From Shewanella aestuarii (GTDB lineage Bacteria; Pseudomonadota; Gammaproteobacteria; Enterobacterales; Shewanellaceae): a stretch of DNA of 64,000 nt. A model generated the notes under the pieces. The model searched no databases, had not been told where the DNA came from, and saw only the letters and a list, made by a program, of their open reading frames with translations. Below are positions 52,430-60,582 of this stretch, in pieces; within the stretch, counting starts at the first letter, position 1; every line of letters begins with the position of its first letter. The position numbers were made by a program, and so were the translations under genes. The stretch is from NCBI RefSeq assembly GCF_011765625.1, contig NZ_CP050315.1:124001-188000 (forward strand), given 5' to 3'.

Positions 52430-53839
52430 TCAAATTAAAGCATCCTTTAGATCGGAAATTGTCGCGATTTGGGTGATGCTGGCACCATCTGGCATATCTT
52501 TGAGCATATTGGCGTGATAGTTCGCTTTGGAAATGTAGATATTTTTAAAGCCAATTTTCAATGCCTCGCGCACTCGCGGGACGCCGTTTGATACAGGGCG
52601 CACTGAGCCATTAAGTGATACCTCACCGATGAAGCACGATGTTGTTGGAATAATGATGTCGTTAAGGCTAGACAGTAACGCCGCTGCGGTGGCCAAGTCA
52701 GTTGAGGTGTCGGTTTCTGGTATTTTTAAACCGCCCACAAGGTTGATATAGACATCGTGATTAATTCTTGCGCCAGTATGTTTGCGACAGACAGCGATGA
52801 TCATCTTCAAGCGGCTCATGCTTATGCCAAGTGCATTTCTTGTAGCAAATTCCCCTTCGGCTTCAGACGTTAGGCACTGTATTTCGAGTGCAAGGTTTCT
52901 GTTACCGTTTTGGACCATAGTGATCGCACTACCAGGTGACTGGACATCCGAGACAAGGAAGAATTTTGAGGGATTTGAGATAGAAGTCATGCCTCTTTCT
53001 TGCATAACGAATAGACCGATTTCGTCCGTGTCACCAAAGCGATTTTTGGACGCCCGAGCGGTTCTGACATTACCTGAATCGGCCACTTCGATATGTAAAA
53101 TTGTGTCGGCAACATGCTCTATCAATTTAGGACCGGCTAATTCTGACGATTTATTAACATGAGCGATCATAAAAATGGTGATGCCGCGTTTTTTTGCGAA
53201 AGCGTTAATGGTTTTAGCGCAATAGCTGACTTGTGCTATCCCGCCGGGCTGACCACTGATTGATTGACTAAATAATGTTTGGATTGAGTCAATAAAGACG
53301 AAGTTTGAAGATAACTGTTCGATTTCTGCCAGTAGTAATTCCACCTCCGTCGAGGTAGAAAGACGAAACGAATCTTCTCTTTCGCCGCCCCAATCGTGGC
53401 CAAAGCGTTCTTCACTGCGTTGTTTAAATTGGGAAGATGATTCCTCACCCGTGACGTACAGCACCTTACCTGCTAATGCCAGCTCGTGTGCAACGCTGGT
53501 TAAGAGTGAGGTTTTACCGCTACCAGGATCGCCTGATAACAACACAACGCTGCCTAACGTCACACCGCCGCCTAATACGCGGTCAAATTCAGACGAGCCG
53601 GTTGATGCTCGACTGAATTGGAGTTGATTTATTTCCGACATTTTAAGTGGTTTAACATTGTCACTGCCTGCATAGCCAGAAAAGCCTGCATTTTTGCCAA
53701 TGTTGCTGGTGGGTAACACTTTGGCGATTTTCAGCTCAACCACCGTGTTCCAGTTTTTGCACTCGACACATTGGCCGACCCATTTACTCGTTGTGGCGCC
53801 GCATTCTGAGCAGCCCCATACGCTATCGGATTTTTTAGC
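52430..53839 (-). CDS. radA: RadA/Sms-type branch-migration ATPase
   Basis: 469 residues from the ATG after AAGGAA (a longer frame overlaps the upstream gene). The full RadA layout is present: zinc finger C11-C14...C25-C28, Walker A GDPGSGKTSLL, Walker B (VFIDSIQTL), the RadA-specific KNRFG in SKNRFGDTDEIGLF, and a C-terminal Lon-like domain (GEVSLNGSVRPVSNGVPRVR). RadA drives branch migration during recombinational repair together with RecA. A plasmid copy is unusual, as the host should have its own. It follows the DUF4942 gene by 13 bp. Confidence 0.9.
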   Translation of the reverse strand, partial: AKKSDSVWGCSECGATTSKWVGQCVECKNWNTVVELKIAKVLPTSNIGKNAGFSGYAGSDNVKPLKMSEINQLQFSRASTGSSEFDRVLGGGVTLGSVVLLSGDPGSGKTSLLTSVAHELALAGKVLYVTGEESSSQFKQRSEERFGHDWGGEREDSFRLSTSTEVELLLAEIEQLSSNFVFIDSIQTLFSQSISGQPGGIAQVSYCAKTINAFAKKRGITIFMIAHVNKSSELAGPKLIEHVADTILHIEVADSGNVRTARASKNRFGDTDEIGLFVMQERGMTSISNPSKFFLVSDVQSPGSAITMVQNGNRNLALEIQCLTSEAEGEFATRNALGISMSRLKMIIAVCRKHTGARINHDVYINLVGGLKIPETDTSTDLATAAALLSSLNDIIIPTTSCFIGEVSLNGSVRPVSNGVPRVREALKIGFKNIYISKANYHANMLKDMPDGASITQIATISDLKDALI

Positions 53840-53852
53840 CATTTGGGATTCC

Positions 53853-54737
53853 TTATGCCTTTTCGGGCAAATAGTTAAATTCACTTAACTTGTTATTTAA
53901 AAAGGCCACGATTTCGGGATCGAGGTGTAAATGCGCTCGAAAATTATTGAAAAATTGAATGCGCAAACCACCATAGGAAATAATGAGGCCTTTGACGTTT
54001 GTCAGTTCACGGTCTTGAGAGAGTGAGCGTTTTACTTCGCTGATTAAATCGGTATCAACAATCACCTTACCTATCCCGCCTCTATTTTGTTGCCCAAAGA
54101 CGGTCTTGCTCAAAAAGCTAAGCGCATCCAGAAACTGCGAGCTGTTTGAGAGTGCGTAGTAAACACCATTTTGCAGAAATGTAGCCCCTTCAAACACGGT
54201 GCGCGATTTAAATCGCTTTTTATCGTTTGATACAAATTGGCTTGGGTTCTCGCTAAGACAATCAAATAAACTTTCGTAAAGCATCTGCTCTTTGCTGTTA
54301 ATGATGCTGGTGAGCGTAGACATGACGTTATCTTGAGAAAAAACGCGGTGTTCAACGGCTAATTGCTGCCTAAACGCTTTTTTTGCGTTGGATGACATGA
54401 GCGAATATATATTGAGCCGATTAAATAACATTGACCACAAATTAGAGTCAACGATGTTGGTAAATTGAGCCATCATGTCTTTGATGTTGCCATTGATAAT
54501 ATTGACGTCTTGAGGACTGTGACGATTGAAATTTTCTTTTAGTAACGATTTAAATTGAAGAAACACGATGCTCATATAATCATAAAGCGCATCTTCATGT
54601 GCGGGTATTGTGTTATCTATTGCACTTGTAATGTCGTGACAACGACGCACTGCTTCAAGTTGTGATTGATAAGCGATAAGCAACTGTTCGCGATAATGGC
54701 AAAGCTGTTCAATGAGTTCGACTTTAATAATATCCAT
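53853..54737 (-). CDS. Stand-alone DUF4942-type protein
   Basis: 294 residues. The C-terminal 190 residues match DUF4942 in layout (FRQQLAVEHRVFSQDNVMST, then a late GLRIQFFNNFRAHLHLDPEI), as in the methyltransferase fusion at 39147, but no methyltransferase follows. It lies behind leader hairpin 11 and upstream of radA, in an operon that also includes 54812. A link to DNA metabolism is inferred from these neighbours. Confidence 0.65.
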   Translation of the reverse strand: MDIIKVELIEQLCHYREQLLIAYQSQLEAVRRCHDITSAIDNTIPAHEDALYDYMSIVFLQFKSLLKENFNRHSPQDVNIINGNIKDMMAQFTNIVDSNLWSMLFNRLNIYSLMSSNAKKAFRQQLAVEHRVFSQDNVMSTLTSIINSKEQMLYESLFDCLSENPSQFVSNDKKRFKSRTVFEGATFLQNGVYYALSNSSQFLDALSFLSKTVFGQQNRGGIGKVIVDTDLISEVKRSLSQDRELTNVKGLIISYGGLRIQFFNNFRAHLHLDPEIVAFLNNKLSEFNYLPEKA

Positions 54738-54744
54738 GTTTAAT

Positions 54745-54776
54745 GCCTCGTAGATTAGCTGGGTCGCAATCAGCTA
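54745..54776 (-). promoter_or_regulatory. Leader hairpin 11, between cistrons
   Basis: Minus strand: TAGCTG and CAGCTA close ATTGCGACC; TACGAGGC follows. It is preceded by an inverted repeat AGGGCG/CGCCCT (54779-54798) after the stop of the gene at 54812, and by no 17-bp element. Confidence 0.8.
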
Positions 54777-54811
54777 TAAGGGCGAGAATTCCCGCCCTAA
54801 GAACGTAAAGG

Positions 54812-55372
54812 TTAATGATTGGTCACGCGAGGGACGAAATGCCAAGGGCAATCGAATCGGCTTTCAATCACACTGGCTACAGCGCAAAGACTAAACAATT
54901 CGGCCACTTCTGCAATGCTAGATACACAAGCGCTAAAGCCTTTTCTGAATGGGTATGTGTCAGACTCAGGCGTAAACGAAACCTGATTGGCTATCGGGCT
55001 GGCAAGTTTGTGTATTGACTCAGATACGTTAAATCTATGCAGATCATACTGAGCAATGATGTCATCGTTAAGCGTGACGGCATTATTCATTAAACGATGA
55101 ATGTGCTGAGTGAACCCTATGGCGCTTGATTCGAATTCACTTGCGATAGATTGGCTAAGGCCATCATCATAGAAGTACCCCATTGCAGAGGTGTAATGAT
55201 GCAAATCCTGTTTTCTGCCAATCCAATCAACACGCGAAGTCCAGCATCTAGGGTAAGTATTGTTGCTACTTGTGTAACACAACACGGCATATAATGGCTC
55301 ATCGCTAAAAGCGTTTGTCATCTCAAATGGTAAAGCGCAAACAGTAAAACTTTTAAATGTATCAGAACTCAT
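54812..55372 (-). CDS. Hypothetical protein of the hairpin-leader set
   Basis: 186 residues from the ATG after TACGAGG of leader hairpin 12. Mixed fold; several Cys and many Ser. No family recognised. First gene of the unit that continues with DUF4942 and RadA, so it may belong to the same DNA-metabolism set. Confidence 0.65.
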   Translation of the reverse strand: MSSDTFKSFTVCALPFEMTNAFSDEPLYAVLCYTSSNNTYPRCWTSRVDWIGRKQDLHHYTSAMGYFYDDGLSQSIASEFESSAIGFTQHIHRLMNNAVTLNDDIIAQYDLHRFNVSESIHKLASPIANQVSFTPESDTYPFRKGFSACVSSIAEVAELFSLCAVASVIESRFDCPWHFVPRVTNH

Positions 55373-55379
55373 ATAAACC

Positions 55380-55413
55380 TCGTATCTCAGAATTAAGGCG
55401 GGTCGCATTCGCC
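55380..55413 (-). promoter_or_regulatory. Leader hairpin 12 (loop variant AATGCGACC)
   Basis: Minus strand: GGCG and CGCC close the variant loop; TACGAGGT follows at a longer distance than usual. Confidence 0.7.
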
Positions 55414-55427
55414 AATTAACTTCCTTA

Positions 55428-55469
55428 ATACTAGAGTATATTTGTTCTTTTTGCAACTCTTAATTGATA
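55428..55469 (-). promoter_or_regulatory. Promoter with 17-bp element (copy 14)
   Basis: Element at 55453-55469 matches the consensus exactly. -35 TTGCAA (55456-55451), 17-bp spacer, -10 TAGTAT (55433-55428). Confidence 0.7.
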
Positions 55470-55504
55470 TATAGTGTGTGTATTTTCAATATCGCGACAA
55501 CGAT

Positions 55505-56371
55505 TTACTGGTTTCTTTTTTGTTCTTCTAGTTGAGATAATTGATCTGCCAATTGCTTGCCCATCCCCGCGATATGCTTTAATACATCAAGCGTCATTTG
55601 GCAGTCACCGATAGCAGTATGCGCGGCTTTATATTTTAAGCGCGACATTTTCACAGCTTGTGACAGTGACATCCTTCTTTTGTCGAGAAAATGCTGTGCT
55701 GCAATGACCATCGCATCGTACCAATCCAATTGCTCTAACCAGAAATCATCCTCATCGAAAGCAAGGCAAGTATTACTCATTTTTTCAGCGTCAAAATCGC
55801 AGTTGTAGGCCCAAATGATTTTGTCGGCGGTTATCGCTTTGATTTCATCAATACACTCTTTCCAAGTAGGTTCGTTTTCTAAATCCGCATCTTTGATATG
55901 GTGGATTCGGATAGCCCCATCCTCAATCGCAACAGTTGGTTTAAATCGTTGCTGATATAACACATTCCCTTTTGCATCGATGATCCCCAACTCGATGACC
56001 TGCGCGTTATGATTTAATCCCGTCGTTTCTGTGTCGATGATCAGCACATCATCAAACATTTCCGTCCAAAGTTGATAGAATTGATAACTCATCTCCATCT
56101 TGATTTTGTTTTTAAAAGCCAATATTTTTCCAGCGAGAATTTGCTTAGGCGTCGGCGGTGTTGTTGAGGCGTTAGTGACCCGCAAAGGCACGCACTCCGT
56201 CAGAAGATAAATAGGATTTTTACCACCGTTATAGGGTGATTTAACATAATCATGGACCTTTGCGTCAGGCTTTGGCTTCATTTTAAATTCTGAGCGCAAA
56301 CGAGTAACACCGAATGCGAGCTTATCCGCTATCGCTTTTTGCCTAAGAATCTCTAGTGCTTCGTCCATCAT
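55505..56371 (-). CDS. DEDDh 3'-5' exonuclease (DnaQ-like)
   Basis: 288 residues from the ATG after GGGAGGG. Residues about 108-275 are a DnaQ-type exonuclease: IIDTETTGL (D113, E115), NCDFD (D194) and HTAIGD (H251, D256), the complete DEDDh set. The first 105 residues are an extra N-terminal region with no recognised fold. It could proofread or degrade ends of plasmid or invading DNA. It has its own element-driven promoter but no hairpin leader. Confidence 0.85.
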   Translation of the reverse strand: MMDEALEILRQKAIADKLAFGVTRLRSEFKMKPKPDAKVHDYVKSPYNGGKNPIYLLTECVPLRVTNASTTPPTPKQILAGKILAFKNKIKMEMSYQFYQLWTEMFDDVLIIDTETTGLNHNAQVIELGIIDAKGNVLYQQRFKPTVAIEDGAIRIHHIKDADLENEPTWKECIDEIKAITADKIIWAYNCDFDAEKMSNTCLAFDEDDFWLEQLDWYDAMVIAAQHFLDKRRMSLSQAVKMSRLKYKAAHTAIGDCQMTLDVLKHIAGMGKQLADQLSQLEEQKRNQ

Positions 56372-56422
56372 GTGCAATCCCTCCCAGTAATATTAAGGTT
56401 GTAGCAACGCTTGTCTTACATA

Positions 56423-56464
56423 ATATTATCTAATACCACATTATTTAACAACTCTTAATTGATA
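56423..56464 (-). promoter_or_regulatory. Promoter with 17-bp element (copy 15)
   Basis: Element at 56448-56464. -35 TTGTTA (56451-56446), 17-bp spacer, -10 TAATAT (56428-56423), for the exonuclease. Confidence 0.7.
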
Positions 56465-56517
56465 TATTTTAAGGTGTAATTTACCTTTGTTACCTCAGTT
56501 TTGTGCTGGTGGATAAT

Positions 56518-57000
56518 CTATTTTTTGGCATGTTCCTTTAAAATTGAGACAATTTTCTCAAATGCCTTACAAGATCTAACAATGTTCGGATACACAATTT
56601 TGTTTTCAAGTTCATCCATTTCATTAATTTGTTGCATCGCTGCGGTGTAACTCAGTTGTTGTTTAAATACTAAGGTAAATAACATCCGATATTCCGGTTT
56701 GGGCGGGCGTTTATGTAACAGACAGATTAAATCAATGCCTTTATCGGTCAGCAGGTCTAATGATTTAAATCGCCGCAAATGGGTAATCGCATTTCGTTTA
56801 TTTACAAACACATCAAACGCCGTCGTAATGTACCGGCTAAGCGGGTAGCGAACCTCATTTAAATCGATGTCTTTACCCGTTAAAAAGGCACTATGGATGA
56901 TTTTGGCGCAGTCAGGATCGCGATTTTCAGTGATAAATTGCCGTACAAACGCGATTTCTTCTTCTGAAAGCGCTTTAAATGGGTTTTTTAAGATTCTCAT
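56518..57000 (-). CDS. Hypothetical protein downstream of the DndC-like gene
   Basis: 160 residues, ATG after GAGG. Helical and basic, with FKALSEEEIAFVRQFITEN at the start and a conserved-looking LLHKRPPKPEYRMLFTLVFK in the middle. No family recognised. It follows the DndC-like gene by 21 bp, so it is cotranscribed and is a candidate third component of that system. Confidence 0.65.
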   Translation of the reverse strand: MRILKNPFKALSEEEIAFVRQFITENRDPDCAKIIHSAFLTGKDIDLNEVRYPLSRYITTAFDVFVNKRNAITHLRRFKSLDLLTDKGIDLICLLHKRPPKPEYRMLFTLVFKQQLSYTAAMQQINEMDELENKIVYPNIVRSCKAFEKIVSILKEHAKK

Positions 57001-57021
57001 GATGACCTCGATATATTCTGT

Positions 57022-60000
57022 TTAGCTAGCGGCTAGCATGGCATTAAATTGTTGAATGTTATGTTTCATTAAAGTCGCAAGTTTTGCGGTTTTAACGGAC
57101 GCTGATAATGTTGATTTGGCCTCGCTTTTACTGACATCGCTATAAGTTAGCCATTTATCAAAGCAAGCATGTTGGGTCAGTAAGCATGTGTTTAACGCAT
57201 TTTGTAACTGTTCCATACTGTTGTTGTAACGATGCTGTATTTTTAATTCCGTATTCGCATAGGAAAGGTCTGAAATAATGCCATATCCCAAGTAAACCTG
57301 ATGATTGGCATAGGCTAAGACTTGGGTTAATTGGTTTGCAACGAGACATTGATTTGCCCTATCAAAGTGCAAACTAACAAATTGACTCAGTTTATCGACC
57401 AATTCACCTGTCTTGCCACCAGCAAAGTAAGTGGCATCTTGCGCGGCGATAGATAAAGTATCACTTTGCGCCATGGCCATGAGTGTACCTAACGCATCGT
57501 GCGGTATATTTGCGAATTCAGTTAAAGTAACTTTAATCGTATTAATATGGTTTGAGAAGGCATTAAGATAGACAGAAAAGTCATCAAAATTGCCGGTGAT
57601 CTCATTCGCTTCGTCCTTAACTGACAGAACAGTTAACGCCTGGTTCGGTTCGGAAATGACCTGGGCATACTCATCGAGCCACATGCCCAATTTCTTTGCT
57701 CTTAATGCTGCATCTGGATTAAACGCGGCATACACCTGAGCGGCGAGATAGCTTTTGCTAATCTGAATATAATGACGAACAAACTCATTTAATCTGTCTG
57801 TGACATTCATTAAAGCGATATTGCCGTTGGCATTAGCCAGTTTTTGTTTCATGTCACGACGTTCTATATGTTTGATGTAGCGAACTGCCAATAAATGATC
57901 AACTTTCTGTGCGCGATGCTCATCCATACAGATCACGTTATCGAGTGATAATAACGCTTCACGGCTGAGATTAGCGACGTTAAATAAGCCTGCATGATGA
58001 AAGACTTCAGTGCGTTTTAATGTGTTTTGGAAATTACTGGCTAATCGGGTACTGATACTCAGGCCAGTTGTATTAGTAATCGTGTATACCGGTCCCGTTC
58101 CATAGAATTGTCGGATCGGCTTTCTATCTTTAATACGATTGGCCAATACCGTGTCATGATGCTCAAGTAATCTTTCTATGCCGCCTTCAGACATCCATAT
58201 CGCAAATAACGCCTCATCGAAGATAAAGTTCAATGATAAGTCATCGGTATCTAACTCACTGGTCCCAATATTGATTGACTGATTAATTTGGTACGCAGGC
58301 AACCAGTAGCTAACAAGATTAATGCGCTGCTCGACTTCAGACGCACGCTCATTAGCACTATACATTTTTAACGAAGCACGACCCGTTACATAACGGCCAG
58401 TAGATTTATCAAACACCCGTTTTCTTTCTGAGAATTGTCGGGTTTTAGTCGCTTTAAGGCGTTTTTCTTGACTGTAATGAGCAATGGGACTGGTGAATAA
58501 TACTTGGTCTGATAGTTCATGATCAGATACGCGCTTTTGCAGGTTATGGCCATGTTGTTCGAAATCCTGCTTTGCAAGCGTTAAGCATACATCGCGTAAA
58601 TGCGTATTTGCATCTAAATTAATGATTTTGCTAGTTTGTAAGCATTTGACCGATAGGTTTTCTTTGCCTGTCACACTATCGCGTTGATAAGTAATGCGGA
58701 TTTTTCGGGTGTTGGCACTGGTGTTTTGGCTAAATAGCTGTAAGTCATGATGCTGGTGGAACTGAACGGCAGCGTCTTGCCAATATTGCGCTAATTCAAA
58801 AGGCAAAAGTGTTTGTAAATGGGATTTATTCAGTAAGTCACCATGCTGCTTTTTGAGTTTCGCAAACGATTGTTTGGCTGGTGTAAATAGCTGCGCAACT
58901 ACGGCGTCTGGGATAGATTGAGTGCGCAGTTCCTCTTGAAACGAGATAAGGCCTTGTTGTGCGCGTTTGGCATTTAATTCAGCATTCGTCATCGGAAATG
59001 GAAGGCGTTTCCCTTTCAATACGGCCTCATAGATAGCAAGAGGACGATAAGGTAGCGCGGTGATCCCATGGAGGCTCCATAAAAGTGACAGCAATACCGC
59101 ATGCTGGTGGCTAAACAAGGTAAACATCGGTCCTTTGAGCATCCGATTGGTGTACATCTCAATATATTGTTTCCGAACACTGGCGTTCAGTGAGGGGTCG
59201 GATTGAATGTCTTTAATGCCAATATCTTGATCAACTTTACCCGTATGATAGAGCGCCACGAAAGATTCATGGATTTGTTGGCTATCCAGTGAGATTTGTG
59301 AGGCATACCATACCAACTTTTCCAAAACCGATGCTTTTAGGATATTTGGCTGAAAGAACACGTTGTTATTGCCACTGCGGTCATAGGCTCTTGCGTGAAA
59401 TGCACGACAATGAATATCATCACTCACACGAGTCAGGAAATCACGAAAGCGCAATGTAGAATCACCAAAGCGTGACCACCGAACATATTCGTTTAATTCT
59501 TTAGCGCTTTTATCATCGCCCACCATACCGCATGTCACGCAGCCGAAACGGGCCACTTTCCCGCACCCGCTTTGCTTAGGTTTGTCATCTTCAGAGGCCA
59601 CCAGCTCACATCGTTCATTGCTACCTTCACCATAAATAGACAATAAAAGCCCAAAATTTTCGCTATAACAGGAAATTTGGGTGCCAGGTAAACATTTGTT
59701 GATAGCGTTAGTCCCAGCATGGGTTAAATAAGCGATGACATCATCAAGCACCCAATGTCCAATCGGCGCAAAACGAAACACTTTTCCTGAATGCCCTTCT
59801 GCTTTTATTTGATCAAGCAATGCTTCCGCTTTAAGTGACTTTACGCCTTGTTTAGACATATTGTTGCTTCTGCGTGAAGATTCGTCGGAACGCTGCCCAG
59901 CAACAGAAACCCACGGCGCCATTTGGTATTTTTCGGGTAAACCTGCTTTTATCGCTTTAAGGGCGCGAATATTGGTATCTACTTTAAAGATTTTAGAGCA

Positions 60001-60432
60001 ATCTGCCGAGCGACCTGACGATGCGGTAGCAAATAATTTTTGGGCATTGGCAAATAAGATCATCAGTTGATGATGAAACGGGGGAGTAACGATTTTTGCG
60101 TAAAGATTAATCCCTAGCGCTTCACAACGTTTGATCACATTTTGATGCGCGTAATCGACATAGCACTGAATAGGTTCAGGCTCTAGCAAGGTATCGACAG
60201 TTAACACGACCAAAGGGTGATCTTGTGCAATCACCCCAGCGTTAAGCGCCCTACCCATGGCTTCAATGGCGGCATTGGTGATAGAGGTGGAGTCTTTACC
60301 GTGAGAAGTTGAGATCTGCAAACAAACACCGGCCTTTAATAGCGTCATGTATTCAGCGATTAGCGCTTCACTGAGCTGATATGCATGTTTTGCAACCTCT
60401 GCCTTGTGGGAACCTAAATCAAATATTTGCAT
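57022..60432 (-). CDS. Giant DndC-like (PAPS-reductase family) protein
   Basis: 1136 residues from the ATG at 60432, chosen because the -10 lies at about 60464; a ribosome-binding site is not obvious. Residues about 35-330 match DndC/PAPS-reductase enzymes: PP-loop SHGKDSTS (43-50), VVLTVDTLLEP, a Cys in ADCSKIFK (C145), AGQRSDESSRRS, PIGHWVLDDVIAYL and the cluster GCGKVARFGCVTCGMV (C290, C298, C301). DndC is the ATP-pyrophosphatase that prepares DNA for phosphorothioate sulfur transfer, about 500 residues long. Here about 700 extra residues follow, unrecognised and mostly helical. It is divergent from a DndB-like gene. Sulfur-based DNA modification or a related base edit is the best inference. 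Confidence 0.8.
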   Translation of the reverse strand: MQIFDLGSHKAEVAKHAYQLSEALIAEYMTLLKAGVCLQISTSHGKDSTSITNAAIEAMGRALNAGVIAQDHPLVVLTVDTLLEPEPIQCYVDYAHQNVIKRCEALGINLYAKIVTPPFHHQLMILFANAQKLFATASSGRSADCSKIFKVDTNIRALKAIKAGLPEKYQMAPWVSVAGQRSDESSRRSNNMSKQGVKSLKAEALLDQIKAEGHSGKVFRFAPIGHWVLDDVIAYLTHAGTNAINKCLPGTQISCYSENFGLLLSIYGEGSNERCELVASEDDKPKQSGCGKVARFGCVTCGMVGDDKSAKELNEYVRWSRFGDSTLRFRDFLTRVSDDIHCRAFHARAYDRSGNNNVFFQPNILKASVLEKLVWYASQISLDSQQIHESFVALYHTGKVDQDIGIKDIQSDPSLNASVRKQYIEMYTNRMLKGPMFTLFSHQHAVLLSLLWSLHGITALPYRPLAIYEAVLKGKRLPFPMTNAELNAKRAQQGLISFQEELRTQSIPDAVVAQLFTPAKQSFAKLKKQHGDLLNKSHLQTLLPFELAQYWQDAAVQFHQHHDLQLFSQNTSANTRKIRITYQRDSVTGKENLSVKCLQTSKIINLDANTHLRDVCLTLAKQDFEQHGHNLQKRVSDHELSDQVLFTSPIAHYSQEKRLKATKTRQFSERKRVFDKSTGRYVTGRASLKMYSANERASEVEQRINLVSYWLPAYQINQSINIGTSELDTDDLSLNFIFDEALFAIWMSEGGIERLLEHHDTVLANRIKDRKPIRQFYGTGPVYTITNTTGLSISTRLASNFQNTLKRTEVFHHAGLFNVANLSREALLSLDNVICMDEHRAQKVDHLLAVRYIKHIERRDMKQKLANANGNIALMNVTDRLNEFVRHYIQISKSYLAAQVYAAFNPDAALRAKKLGMWLDEYAQVISEPNQALTVLSVKDEANEITGNFDDFSVYLNAFSNHINTIKVTLTEFANIPHDALGTLMAMAQSDTLSIAAQDATYFAGGKTGELVDKLSQFVSLHFDRANQCLVANQLTQVLAYANHQVYLGYGIISDLSYANTELKIQHRYNNSMEQLQNALNTCLLTQHACFDKWLTYSDVSKSEAKSTLSASVKTAKLATLMKHNIQQFNAMLAAS
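57522..57536. repeat. Dispersed palindrome, copy 8
   Basis: TTAAAGTAACTTTAA inside the DndC-like coding region, spelling part of IKVTLTEF on the coding strand. Confidence 0.75.
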
Positions 60433-60463
60433 GATAGTAGCCGGGAAGTTAAATGTTGAACCC

Positions 60464-60565
60464 AATATAACAATATCAACTGAGGGTTGCAACCTTTACG
60501 TGATACTTATATCAATTAAGAGTTGCAATGGTTCGACTGTTGATTTAGTATCAATTAAAAGTTGT
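60464..60565. promoter_or_regulatory. Divergent control region with three 17-bp elements (copies 16-18)
   Basis: Elements at 60474-60490, 60510-60526 (exact consensus) and 60549-60565. Minus strand for the DndC-like gene: TTGCAA (60492-60487), 17 bp holding copy 16, TATATT (60469-60464). Plus strand for the DndB-like gene: TTGCAA (60523-60528), 17 bp, TAGTAT (60546-60551), with copy 18 over the -10. Both promoters are thus covered by the element. Confidence 0.75.
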
Positions 60566-60582
60566 CAAATAGGGGTTTAACC

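Noticed and set aside
57022..60432. Simple assimilatory PAPS reductase (cysH)
   Set aside because: The AGQRSDESSRRS and GC-x6-FGC-x2-C motifs are those of DndC, the protein is four times too long, and its partner is DndB-like.
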